A DNA stretch of 17,169 bases from Anaerolineales bacterium (GCA_020634875.1 JACKAX010000048.1:1-17169), one strand, 5' to 3'. Positions 7,295-14,084 are shown, counted from the first letter of the stretch. Numbers and translations: made by a program. The notes: generated from the sequence alone by a model not told the origin.

Positions 7295-7846
7295 TTATGT
7301 GAGAGGAATAGAGATTGGGAGGCGAGGAGCAATCAGAATGAACAGGGTATATCCGAGCCAGACGCCGAGCGTGTTTAGGATAATATCGGTAACATCAACC
7401 GCGCGATATGAGCCAGCTAAGCCTAGCGAAATCGCCAGTTGGGAGGTTTCAATAATGAGGCCGGGAAGGAGGGCCAAATAGATCATTTCTTTGGGAGAAA
7501 AGCGTCTAAACCATTGGATGCTCAATCCAAATGGTATTGTAAGAAGAATGTTACGTAGGATTTCTTGAACAACGATTCGCTTGTTGAAAAAATCCAGGTA
7601 ACTGAAAGGGAGCAAATTGACCCGTGAAAGCGTAAAAATGATGCGTTCTTTCGTCCACAAACTAGGCAGGTTTTCCGAGACTGGAATAGGAAAAACTGTT
7701 ATTACAAGGACAATGACCAAATAAACCCAAAACAATCCAAAGCCTACCTGATAAGTCAGACTTCGTTTCTGTCGTCTGAGAATCATTAAGACAGGGAGAA
7801 AAGCGGTCAGACCCATAAGAAACGGAATTGGGGAAAACATTAGCAT
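7295..7846 (-). CDS. VanZ-like family membrane protein
   Basis: A 183-residue polytopic membrane protein with four to five hydrophobic helices: PIPFLMGLTAFLPVLMIL, FGLFWVYLVIVLVITVFPI, RNILLTIPFGLSIQW, MIYLALLPGLIIETSQLAIS and IILNTLGVWLGYTLFILIA. The family signature is clear: a membrane-embedded ETSQ followed by YRAVDVTDIILNTLGVWLGY, as in VanZ/teicoplanin-resistance-like proteins. The function of VanZ homologues outside glycopeptide resistance is largely unknown, so no resistance claim is made. It is more AT-rich than its neighbours and sits between two amino-acid metabolism genes. It could be a recent insertion into the run. Confidence 0.85.
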   Translation of the reverse strand: MLMFSPIPFLMGLTAFLPVLMILRRQKRSLTYQVGFGLFWVYLVIVLVITVFPIPVSENLPSLWTKERIIFTLSRVNLLPFSYLDFFNKRIVVQEILRNILLTIPFGLSIQWFRRFSPKEMIYLALLPGLIIETSQLAISLGLAGSYRAVDVTDIILNTLGVWLGYTLFILIAPRLPISIPLT

Positions 7847-7871
7847 AAGAATGCCTGGATTTTACTCATTA

Positions 7872-7894
7872 CTCATCACTTATCACTTCATCAC
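7872..7894 (-). repeat. Copy of the GTGATGAA..TAAGTGA dispersed repeat
   Basis: The minus strand reads GTGATGAAGTGATAAGTG then ATGAG, matching the arms of the 3398-3444 inverted repeat at 18 of 20 positions. Here it is a single copy, not a hairpin, and it runs into a TGAGTAATGAGTAA heptamer-like tract toward 7861. It lies between the aminotransferase stop and the VanZ-like start. Confidence 0.6.
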
Positions 7895-7917
7895 TGCTGA
7901 CCACTGAACACCGCTTA

Positions 7918-9213
7918 CTAAAGACTGGCCAGCCCCTCCACCAACCGCTCCCCCGCCTTTTGCGTGAGTTCAGGTAGTTGGGCGTAGGAAAAGCGAAGCC
8001 ACTTGCCGCCGTCGGCGGAGAAGTAGATGCCGGGGACAACGGCGAGGCCATGTTCGCGGGCGAGGTATTCACCCATCGGTTCAGTGTCGGCCCAACCAGC
8101 TTTGTCCACCCATTCGCTTACGTCAATGAAAGCGTAGTAACCTTTGCCGATGATATAGCGGAATTTGTTTTCTTCGAGGAAAGCCTGGAGGATTTTACGG
8201 CTGGCGCTGGTCGGTTCGTTGATGCTCCGGTTGGCGTTGGCAAACCCCATTTCGTAGGCCGCCATCGCGACGGCGAGAGAATAAAATGGGGGGATGACGC
8301 CGTGTGAGGCACGGGCATTGATAAAGTTGATCACTTTTTCGGAGGCGATCAGGTGGGCACTGCGGATGTTGGACGCGCCCAGGCTTTTGGTCAAGCCATC
8401 GAGCACCATGATCCGTTCTCGTTCGGCGGGGGTGAAGTGAGCGTACACGGCGTTGATGTCAAGCGGTTGTTCGTCGGTGATGTAATGGTAAATCCAGTCG
8501 AACAGGACGAACCCGACTCCGGCTTCGAGGGCGGTTTTAGCGAGGGTGACCTGGCGTTCGGGGGTCAGCGTGCGTCCGGTGGGGTTGTCCGGGCTGGTGA
8601 TGATGATGCCCGCGGCGTGGCGCCCCGATCGGGCCGCGTATGCCACACATGCGCGGATGCCATCTTCGGTATATTCCCAGCCATCTTCAGGGCGACCGGG
8701 GGCAAGGAGGGTATTCGCGCCAATACCGTAGGTGCCCCAGTTGTAGGAAATCCATGGAACACGGGAGGCGATGATGGCGTCGCCCTGTTGCCCGTAGCTG
8801 AGGGCGAGCATCGCTTGAAAGGCTTTGATGAGGGCATCGCGTCCGCCCGTCGCGGCGAGGACGTTTTTGGGGCCAAGGCCAGTGGTGGCTTCGGCGTGCC
8901 AGTAATCTTCGATGACGGATTTGCGGTAGGCGTCGGTGCCGTAGGGATTATCGTAAGCGGTGCCTTGTTTGACTTGCATTTCGGCGGCGCGCATGAGGAT
9001 TTCAGAAGGCGTGCCCGGAAGGCTTGCGCCGCCATCTCCCTGGGAGGCGTCATAGGTTGGGCTGCCGGGATTGTTTTGCCGGTAAACCGCGAGGGATTTT
9101 TTGATGAGGAACATCCGCGAGGGGGGGATTTCCATCAGGTTGGAAAGGTTTACGCCAGTAGGGAAAAGTTGCGCTTCTGGGTAAGCATAAATGGGAGAAT
9201 CGGGGTTAGACAT
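7918..9213 (-). CDS. PLP-dependent class I/II aminotransferase
   Basis: A fold-type I PLP enzyme of 431 residues. The Schiff-base lysine lies in DGLTKSLGASNIR (K276). SPDNPTGRTL (N210) and LFDWIYHYI (D239, Y242) hold the cofactor ring, and the substrate carboxylate arginine is in KWLRFSYAQLPE (R407). ATGGRDAL is the phosphate-contacting loop. It transfers an amino group between an amino acid and an oxo acid. The substrate is not identifiable; the run with aspartate kinase, asd and a DapE/ArgE-like enzyme suggests the aspartate family. AGGAG lies 7 nt before the ATG, a clear ribosome site. It is the first structural gene after the Thr-codon attenuator, and transcription would cross the terminator at 9267-9292 to reach it. 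Confidence 0.9.
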   Translation of the reverse strand: MSNPDSPIYAYPEAQLFPTGVNLSNLMEIPPSRMFLIKKSLAVYRQNNPGSPTYDASQGDGGASLPGTPSEILMRAAEMQVKQGTAYDNPYGTDAYRKSVIEDYWHAEATTGLGPKNVLAATGGRDALIKAFQAMLALSYGQQGDAIIASRVPWISYNWGTYGIGANTLLAPGRPEDGWEYTEDGIRACVAYAARSGRHAAGIIITSPDNPTGRTLTPERQVTLAKTALEAGVGFVLFDWIYHYITDEQPLDINAVYAHFTPAERERIMVLDGLTKSLGASNIRSAHLIASEKVINFINARASHGVIPPFYSLAVAMAAYEMGFANANRSINEPTSASRKILQAFLEENKFRYIIGKGYYAFIDVSEWVDKAGWADTEPMGEYLAREHGLAVVPGIYFSADGGKWLRFSYAQLPELTQKAGERLVEGLASL

Positions 9214-9266
9214 ATAAGGCTCCTACAAAAATATGACGCAGAGAAGGTGCGAACATTGGGCAACAA

Positions 9267-9292
9267 AAAAGCCCCGGTTGGCCGGGGCTTTT
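9267..9292 (-). terminator. Intrinsic terminator (attenuator 3:4 stem) before the aminotransferase gene
   Basis: On the minus strand AAAAGCCCCGG (9292-9282), loop CCAA, CCGGGGC plus TTTTTT (9277-9265). This is an 11-bp GC-rich stem with a T-tract, so it terminates minus-strand transcription before the aminotransferase start at 9213. The 5' arm CCCCGG can instead pair with CCGGGG at 9342-9337, at the end of the leader ORF. Confidence 0.9.
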
Positions 9293-9330
9293 GGTTCACT
9301 GGGTAGATTTGGAATTTTCCTACTCGCGCG

Positions 9331-9351
9331 CCATTACCCCGGAAAAGGGGG
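9331..9351 (-). promoter_or_regulatory. Attenuator segments 1 and 2 (pre-emptor/antiterminator)
   Basis: On the minus strand segment 1 is CCCCC (9351-9347) and segment 2 is CCGGGG (9342-9337). CCCC pairs with GGGG across TTTTCC. Segment 2 also pairs with CCCCGG (9287-9282) in the terminator. That pairing extends by U9336-G9288 and, after a small internal loop, UGG (9333-9331) with CCA (9294-9292). The leader stop TAA (9336-9334) directly follows segment 2. The structures are mutually exclusive, as in thr, his and trp attenuators. Confidence 0.75.
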
Positions 9352-9402
9352 ATTGGTCATCGTAGTAGTGGTATTCAAGTCAGAATTCATCTGTTTCGAC
9401 AT
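9334..9402 (-). CDS. Thr-rich leader peptide (22 codons), candidate attenuator sensor
   Basis: Begins ATGTCGAAACAG (MSKQ), with an in-frame second ATG at 9390. Codons 11-16 read ACC ACT ACT ACG ATG ACC (Thr-Thr-Thr-Thr-Met-Thr), and the peptide ends PPFPG before TAA at 9334-9336. Five of six adjacent codons specify threonine using three different Thr codons, as in enterobacterial thrL. The Thr run ends 3 nt before hairpin segment 1. A ribosome stalled there for lack of charged tRNA-Thr would cover segment 1 and free segment 2 to block the terminator. A ribosome at the stop codon would cover segment 2 and allow termination. No Shine-Dalgarno; the predicted transcript start lies within about 2 nt of the first ATG. 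The role is inferred from the geometry. Confidence 0.75.
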   Translation of the reverse strand: MSKQMNSDLNTTTTMTNPPFPG

Positions 9403-9410
9403 GGCAGGGC

Positions 9411-9439
9411 AATATATCATTGCGAAATAGGCCCGTCAA
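9411..9439 (-). promoter_or_regulatory. Sigma70-like promoter of the leader/aminotransferase transcript
   Basis: TTGACG (9439-9434), 17-bp spacer, TATATT (9416-9411). This is near-consensus in both boxes and spacing. Transcription would start around 9403-9405, at or just before the leader ATG at 9402. It begins 22 bp after the stop of the yggU gene, so it starts a separate transcript. Confidence 0.75.
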
Positions 9440-9460
9440 GAGCGATTTTAACCAAAGGGA

Positions 9461-9772
9461 TCAGGCGATATTTTGGACAATTTTTTCCTGCGCGGTGGCG
9501 GAATCCATATCAAGGACGGAAACCAGTTTACTGTGGCTGGCCTCCCCACCGATCACTTCAATTTTCGAGGCTGCAACACCTAACACACCTGACAGAAAAG
9601 CAATCAAGGATGTATTCAGCTTTTCATCATCGGAAGCGGATACGAGCCGCACTTTCACCGAGCCGTCGCTCATCACTTCCGCAATTTCGTTACGGGCTGA
9701 GCGAGGAATCACGCGGATCGCAATTGCGGTGCCTTTTCTGCCACTATGAAAACTATGTTTGGGGTTGCTCAT
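9461..9772 (-). CDS. yggU: DUF167 (YggU) family protein
   Basis: 103 residues, typical for DUF167. Characteristic pattern: AIAIRVIPRSARNEIAEVMSD, then VKVRLVSASDDEKLNTSLIAFLSGVLGV and ASKIEVIGGEASHSKLVSV. These are the alpha/beta core and the GE.S..K loop that in most members reads G..SR.K. The cellular role is unknown. GAGG lies 6 nt before the ATG, so the start is well supported. It is the last gene of the pgeF-yggS-yggT-yggU run, and about 35 bp separate it from yggT. A new promoter begins just after its stop. Confidence 0.88.
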   Translation of the reverse strand: MSNPKHSFHSGRKGTAIAIRVIPRSARNEIAEVMSDGSVKVRLVSASDDEKLNTSLIAFLSGVLGVAASKIEVIGGEASHSKLVSVLDMDSATAQEKIVQNIA

Positions 9773-9806
9773 AAGATACCTCGAATAAAATGGTTATAGG
9801 CGATCA

Positions 9807-10061
9807 TTAAAGGAACGTTCTGGCAATCAACTGTTGGATCAGTTGTAACACGATAAGTAAAATAACGGGGCTAAAATCAAACATTCCCATCGGAGGAACA
9901 AGGTTTCGGATGGGCTGCAAAAAGGGTTCCACAATCCGGCTGAGGGTCATCCGCAAGGGATGATCCGGGCTGAGGAACCAACTAAGCAAAACGTGAATGA
10001 TAATGACCCAGGTAAACACCTGGAAAATCATAATGAGAAATTGTCCAATGGAAAATAACAA
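9807..10061 (-). CDS. yggT: YggT family membrane protein
   Basis: 84 residues with two hydrophobic helices (FLIMIFQVFTWVIIIHVLLSWF and SPVILLIVLQLIQQLIARTFL) around the family loop LSRIVEPFLQPIRNLVPPMG. YggT/YlmG proteins are small envelope proteins tied to cell division and membrane organisation in bacteria and plastids; the molecular role is not settled. The start codon is TTG (10059-10061), supported by AGGAGA at 10069-10074 with a 7-nt spacer. It lies 21 bp after yggS. Confidence 0.92.
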   Translation of the reverse strand: MLFSIGQFLIMIFQVFTWVIIIHVLLSWFLSPDHPLRMTLSRIVEPFLQPIRNLVPPMGMFDFSPVILLIVLQLIQQLIARTFL

Positions 10062-10082
10062 TGTTGTTTCTCCTGATCATTT

Positions 10083-10811
10083 TCAAGTTCGTGCGCCTAA
10101 AATCGCTGTGCCAATCCGTACAAGAGTGGCACCTTCCTGAATTGCCACTTCAAAATCACCGCTCATCCCCATTGAAAGGTGTTCCCAGCGGACCTGCGGG
10201 AATTGCCGGGATAATCTTTCACGCCAGACCTGCAACTTACGGAAATAAGGGCGCGCACGCGCGGGATCATCAAAAAAAGGAGGGAGCGTCATTAACCCTT
10301 GCAGAGACAGTTGGGAGAAATTTAAAATTTCGGTGACCGTTTCGGTCAGGGTATCTTGATGCTGTCCGACATCCCACGCTGGCAAACCCGCTTTACTCTC
10401 TTCACCGCTGACGTTCAACTGCAATAATACCGGAAGGATGCGATTTTCTTCACCAGCAAACTGACTTAATCTTCGGGCTAATTTTACACTATCCAGGGAA
10501 TGTATCAAGTCAAAATGCCGGGCAATCAAAGCAGCCTTGCGGCTCTGCACATGGCCGATCATGTGCCACCGCACTTCGGACATATTCACCCCCATCGCCG
10601 CCAGGGTTTGCATTTTTTCCAGCCCTTCCTCTGCATAATTTTCCCCCAACACGTATGCTCCCGCCTGAATAGCTGCGTATACCGTCTCCGGTTCGTGCGT
10701 TTTTGTCACCACAACCAACTGCACATCCGCCGGGTTACGCCCCGCGGCTTGGGCAGCTCGCATAATCCGCTCTAAAATATGTTCATACCGCTCGCGAATT
10801 GTGTCCACCAA
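10083..10811 (-). CDS. yggS: PLP homeostasis protein (YggS/PROSC family)
   Basis: About 242 residues, single-domain alanine-racemase-like barrel that binds PLP without known catalysis and buffers free PLP. The PLP lysine is in VQLVVVTKTHEPETV (K37). Further family marks are LGENYAEEGLEK, WHMIGHVQSRKA (family form WHFIGxLQxNK), HSLDSVKLA, LQLNVSGEESKAG, LSMGMSGDFEVAIQEGATLVRIGTAI. The start may be TTG at 10811 or GTG at 10808. AGAGG lies 2 nt before the TTG and 5 nt before the GTG, which slightly favours GTG. It begins 6 bp after pgeF, so it is cotranscribed and probably coupled. Confidence 0.94.
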   Translation of the reverse strand: MVDTIRERYEHILERIMRAAQAAGRNPADVQLVVVTKTHEPETVYAAIQAGAYVLGENYAEEGLEKMQTLAAMGVNMSEVRWHMIGHVQSRKAALIARHFDLIHSLDSVKLARRLSQFAGEENRILPVLLQLNVSGEESKAGLPAWDVGQHQDTLTETVTEILNFSQLSLQGLMTLPPFFDDPARARPYFRKLQVWRERLSRQFPQVRWEHLSMGMSGDFEVAIQEGATLVRIGTAILGART

Positions 10812-10817
10812 AACCTC

Positions 10818-11582
10818 TTACAGTCCGATCAAAGCCCCAAACCGGCCCGTCCGCCCGTGTTCGGCCCGGTGGGAAAACCACGCTTCAACATTACACGCCG
10901 TACATTGTCCACTCATTTCTATCTGTCGTACCCCGGCCTGTTCCAAAACCATACGGTTCGCCGCCCACAAATCGAACTTAACCGAGCCGTTTCGCCGGAG
11001 CAACATCCCCGCGGCCTCCCCCCCAAACGCCTTTTGCACCTCCGCCACCACCTCCTCCCCGACCGGATAATGCTCGGCGCAAATCGAAGGGCCAATCCCC
11101 GCCAAAATATCCTGCGGGCGAGACCTATACTGTGCCTGCATCACGGCAACCGCACTCTGAGCCACGCGGCTAACCGTCCCCCGCCACCCCGCGTGCGCCA
11201 TCCCAATCACCTTTTTTCGCGGGTCGAATAACAAAATCGGGACACAATCCGCAAACCGCATGAACAACGTCACCCCCACCTGATCCGTCACCATACCATC
11301 GGCCGCAGGCCGTTCCCAGGCTCCCGTGGGGAACTGTTCAACGAACGCGATCGCGGCCCCATGCACCTGCCGCGTCTCCGCCACCCCGCGCGGGTCACGC
11401 CCAAACGCCTCCCACGCTCGCCGATGGTTCTCCTCCACCGCATCAGGGTCATCCCCCACCAACCGCCCAACGTTGAGAGAGTGAAACGGCGTGCTACTCA
11501 CCCCCCCCTGCCGGGTCAGTACCCCATGGACAACCCCCGCGTGGGATAGGTGATTGAAGGAAAAGGATGAAACGGTGGACAT
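10818..11582 (-). CDS. pgeF: Polyphenol oxidase-fold protein PgeF (YfiH/YlmD)
   Basis: 254 residues, full length. The three metal ligands are H74 in RQVHG, C113 in FADCVPILL and H130 in MAHAGWRGT. The C-terminal signature is FDLWAANRMVLEQAGV and then CTACNVEAWFSHRAEHGRTGRFGALIGL, with the family (F/Y)SYR-like position reading FSHR. Family knowledge: E. coli YfiH/PgeF edits peptidoglycan precursors by removing wrongly added L-Ser in place of L-Ala; other members were reported as laccase-like or purine nucleoside phosphorylases. It starts the pgeF-yggS-yggT-yggU cluster, which in Gram-positive bacteria (ylmD-ylmE-sepF-ylmG) lies by the division genes. No sepF is present here. Confidence 0.93.
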   Translation of the reverse strand: MSTVSSFSFNHLSHAGVVHGVLTRQGGVSSTPFHSLNVGRLVGDDPDAVEENHRRAWEAFGRDPRGVAETRQVHGAAIAFVEQFPTGAWERPAADGMVTDQVGVTLFMRFADCVPILLFDPRKKVIGMAHAGWRGTVSRVAQSAVAVMQAQYRSRPQDILAGIGPSICAEHYPVGEEVVAEVQKAFGGEAAGMLLRRNGSVKFDLWAANRMVLEQAGVRQIEMSGQCTACNVEAWFSHRAEHGRTGRFGALIGL

Positions 11583-11590
11583 GCGAGCAC

Positions 11591-11629
11591 GTGATGAATT
11601 GCTAAGTGAAGCGCACTTGATTACATCAC
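11591..11629. repeat. Degenerate copy of the GTGATGAA..TAAGTGA inverted repeat
   Basis: The plus strand reads GTGATGAATTGCTAAGTGAA (11591-11610), 18 of 20 identical to the arm of the 3398-3444 repeat. The other arm is CACTTGATTACATCAC (11614-11629): GTGATG pairs with CATCAC and AAGTG with CACTT. It lies between the glutaredoxin-DUF2085 gene and pgeF and may act as a weak terminator. Confidence 0.6.
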
Positions 11630-11635
11630 CACGAC

Positions 11636-12658
11636 TTATTCGTTGCCTAATCGTTTAAACTTTACCAACAACGCCCGCCGTGTATCTTGCATGGTTTCTT
11701 CTACCATCGGATAGCCAAACCAACCGGTGGTGAAGCCAAAAATCGCGCCGGTGAGAGTGCGGAGAAACGGGGTACTTTCGCGAAGAGGAAGCCAACTGAA
11801 TAGGGCAAAGTTTCCAAGGGGGGGTTGGCTGAGAAGTTGGCTAAACCCATCCAGCCCAATCGGCCCTAGGCCAATAATGATCCAAAAAATAACCGGAAGC
11901 GGTGGGATTCGTCGTTTAGACAAAGCAAAGATCAACCCAAAAAGCAAAAGAGCGGCATAAATTGCAACATCACGCTCACAAAAAGCAACCTTATAGCCCA
12001 ATTGCTCGTTCCCAACAAAATTTCGGGCGGCGAATAAATCTGCATTTGTGTTGCCCTCACTCAAGCCTGTTGCCTGTCCGAAGGGGATTGCCCCATCTAC
12101 CCCTGCAAGCGCACGCGGATAATAGGGCTGTTCCCCGAATAAAAACCATGAACGGTAGGGTAACTGGTGACAGACAAAACCATAACTGCGATATAGGATC
12201 GTTGCAGGCGTGGTCGCCCCCACTTTCATCAACACCGGCGCCAGAAATGGCAGGCCCAGATAAATAAAAATAACGAGGTTAAACACCCAAATATAATTAT
12301 CTGAAAGCCAAAAAGAAATACGATCCGCGCGGGTGATTTCCATACGGCGGGGGTTGTTTTTGCGCGCCTCATAAAGAGGGTCTTTGAGTTTATCAAGTTG
12401 GGTGATCCGGTCTCGCGCTGCGCCGAGGGAAATGACTAAATCCTGACGGGTGATCGGGGCCGAACGGCGATATGGGCCAATTTCCACAACGGGGATGCTG
12501 TTACCGTATTTTTCCTTCAAGCTTTCGTCAGAGTCAACATTAACTTCAATGAGGATATGCGGGTATTGCTCCTGCAAGGCTGCAAGGTCGGCTTTGACAT
12601 CCTCACACAGGTGACAATCGGGGCGGGAATAAAGGGTTACGTTAATTTTATCGGTCAC
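11636..12658 (-). CDS. Glutaredoxin-like/DUF2085 membrane fusion protein
   Basis: 340 residues. Residues 1-85 are a glutaredoxin/thioredoxin-like (DUF836-type) domain with CHLC (C15, C18) in LYSRPDCHLCEDVKADL and cis-Pro SIPVVEIG. A linker follows (about 86-115). A DUF2085 membrane domain follows with RSYGFVCHQLPYRSWFLFGEQ, a conserved ...FCERDVAIYAALLLFG, and helices IWVFNLVIFIYLGLPFLAP, AALLLFGLIFALS, FWIIIGLGPIGLDGFSQ and TLTGAIFGFTTGWFG. Both parts carry Cys pairs, so electron transfer between a cytosolic dithiol and a membrane partner is plausible. The function of DUF2085 is unknown. The start is GTG overlapping the TlpA-type gene stop as GTGA (12655-12658), a strong sign of translational coupling. 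A loop between about residues 180 and 215 is longer than I would expect in a minimal DUF2085. Confidence 0.88.
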   Translation of the reverse strand: MTDKINVTLYSRPDCHLCEDVKADLAALQEQYPHILIEVNVDSDESLKEKYGNSIPVVEIGPYRRSAPITRQDLVISLGAARDRITQLDKLKDPLYEARKNNPRRMEITRADRISFWLSDNYIWVFNLVIFIYLGLPFLAPVLMKVGATTPATILYRSYGFVCHQLPYRSWFLFGEQPYYPRALAGVDGAIPFGQATGLSEGNTNADLFAARNFVGNEQLGYKVAFCERDVAIYAALLLFGLIFALSKRRIPPLPVIFWIIIGLGPIGLDGFSQLLSQPPLGNFALFSWLPLRESTPFLRTLTGAIFGFTTGWFGYPMVEETMQDTRRALLVKFKRLGNE

Positions 12659-13230
12659 TCAAGCACTCCCAATTCTTTGAGATAGTCGTCCAGTTGTTCC
12701 TCGGACATAATGCCAATATGGACAAATTGCACTACCCCTTCCTGATCCAGAAAAACAGAAGTAGGATAGCCACGTACACGATAGGCGTCTTGGATGTTTG
12801 CCCCAGGATCAAGCAAAACCGGGAAAGTGAGGCCCAGTTCTTTTACAAAGGCAGCAACATTTTCTTTAGGTTCATCAAAATCAATTGCAATCAGCGCCAG
12901 CTGTTCGGGATATTTCTCGTGGCGGGATTGCAAAGTGGGCATTTCGATCCGGCAAGGGCCACACCACGTCGCCCAAAAGTTAAGCAGAACAACTTTCCCG
13001 CGCAGGTCGGCGAGCGAAACCTGTTCCCCATCCAGGTTTTCGAGCGTAAAGTCGGGAGCAGGTTTGCCCTTGTCGGGAGCATAAAAAGTGGAAGCGTCCA
13101 GCGTCGTGGTGTCCTCGGAAGCAAACCATCCTTCAAAAGGGTTAATCCGATTGAAGCCGAAAAAAAAGGCAATCCCCGCAGCAAGGCCAATTAACACACC
13201 GGAAAGGAGTAAGAGGATCTGGCGTTTCAT
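12655..13230 (-). CDS. Membrane-anchored TlpA/ResA-type thioredoxin
   Basis: From the ATG at 13230 the protein has 191 residues, with an N-terminal signal anchor (MKRQILLLLSGVLIGLAAGI). A periplasmic/extracytoplasmic AhpC-TSA/redoxin fold follows: GKPAPDFTLENLDGEQVSL, NFWATWCGPCRIEMPTL (WCGPC, C90/C93), LIAIDFDEPKENV and cis-Pro GYPTS. It reduces thiols on the outer face, for example apocytochrome c or envelope proteins. The frame stays open upstream to a TTG at 13299, but the extra 23 residues lack family similarity and would bury the anchor, so 13230 is preferred. CcdA, the usual electron donor, lies just upstream in a broken copy (13381-14084). The 3' end overlaps the glutaredoxin-DUF2085 gene by 4 bp. 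Confidence 0.92.
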   Translation of the reverse strand: MKRQILLLLSGVLIGLAAGIAFFFGFNRINPFEGWFASEDTTTLDASTFYAPDKGKPAPDFTLENLDGEQVSLADLRGKVVLLNFWATWCGPCRIEMPTLQSRHEKYPEQLALIAIDFDEPKENVAAFVKELGLTFPVLLDPGANIQDAYRVRGYPTSVFLDQEGVVQFVHIGIMSEEQLDDYLKELGVLE

Positions 13231-13311
13231 AACAACATCAAAACATGGCGCTCCCGTTTCGGGGGAAAATTCCATCCCGTTGATGACGGAAGACCCCAAA
13301 ACACAAAATTT

Positions 13312-13350
13312 AGACCCTAAAGGTCAAGAATACTCCAACCTTTAGGGTCT
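13312..13350. terminator. 13-bp perfect stem between ccdA remnant and tlpA-type gene
   Basis: AGACCCTAAAGGT (13312-13324) pairs exactly with ACCTTTAGGGTCT (13338-13350) around a 13-nt loop. There is no long T-tract, so it may be a weak terminator, an mRNA-stability element or an interspersed palindrome. Confidence 0.6.
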
Positions 13351-13380
13351 CCTATTGTACATCCGGGATGATTATTCGGG

Positions 13381-14084
13381 TTATAACCCAAAATCTACAA
13401 ATAAACCAAAGCGGGCAAAATATTCAAACGTTCCTAAGAATAACATTGCTCCAATTAGGATCAGAAAAACACCCATTCCTTTCGTCGCGATTTGCATCAC
13501 GCGGCCATGATTACGAAGAATGTTCGTGACCCAATCTACGCCAAGGCACCAGAATGGAATCGCCAACCCTGCGAATACGCGGTTAACAGGGTTGCGCCCT
13601 GTGTAATCGAGCCACCGTTCAAGGCGAGGTCAAGATCGTTTCTAACACCAGCCCTACGCACGGAGAGACCATCCGCAGAAAAGAAGAGCCATCATCGCGG
13701 ATGATAGATAAATCCAGCTCTGATCCAGGTGTTCTGTGGGCGCAGATCATATTCCAAAAGGGGATATGGATGATGCCCAATATGCGTAAACCAAAATGAC
13801 TACAATCACACCACCAATTTGGTCAACCAATCAATATACTAAACAAAATGCCACCAATTCCCGAAACGGCAACACCTAAAATGACAAATACAACGCTGAA
13901 CCCAATAACAAAGGCCACCCTGTGTACAGGTAATCCAACGGTTAGACTGTTGGGTCCCCGCCCGCCATCGCCAGTGAGCGCCCGCTCAAACCAAACATAC
14001 GCCGGAACCAGTGCAAATACACACCGGAGAAAGAAGAGGCCATCCCTGCGAAAGGCGAGACTACAGAACATTTGCGATGTCCAT
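13381..14084 (-). pseudogene. ccdA: ccdA (cytochrome c biogenesis/thiol electron carrier), frameshifted
   Basis: Reading through frames recovers a whole CcdA/DsbD-type protein. It starts at ATG 14084 (MDIANVL, GGAG upstream) with an in-frame TAG at codon 8. Then come AGMASSFS, a one-base-displaced CVFALVPAYV, VGLPVHRVAFVIGFSVVFVI, GGILFSILIG (stop), GLRILGIIHIPF, a shifted SPCVG, GLVLETILT and LALNGGSITQGATLL. It ends with an intact AGLAIPF...GMGVFLILIGAMLFLGTFEYFARFGLF to 13381. At least five indels or stops are needed. CcdA passes electrons across the membrane from thioredoxin to extracytoplasmic partners such as TlpA, whose gene follows. The residues encoded between breaks stay CcdA-like, which fits sequencing/assembly indels or very recent loss. 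Confidence 0.85.

Noticed and set aside
6041..7378. 445-codon plus-strand frame
   Set aside because: It is antisense to the M20 gene, whose motifs are complete on the minus strand; its translation shows no domain and runs through the 6016-6103 repeat and the M20/VanZ spacer.
7855..7880. Short heptamer-like tract as a CRISPR or tandem array
   Set aside because: Only about two to three imperfect ACTCATT units, with no spacers and no regular repeat length.
8353..9306. 317-codon plus-strand frame
   Set aside because: It is antisense to the aminotransferase and runs through the terminator hairpin at 9267-9292. Gly/Val-rich translation typical of a shadow of a GC-rich gene.
9233..9430. 65-codon plus-strand frame
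   Set aside because: It lies over the attenuator on the opposite strand and has no domain; the minus-strand structure explains the region.
13231..13299. Upstream TTG start for the TlpA-type gene
   Set aside because: It adds 23 residues without family similarity before the signal anchor; ATG 13230 gives a normal lipid-anchor/TM N-terminus.
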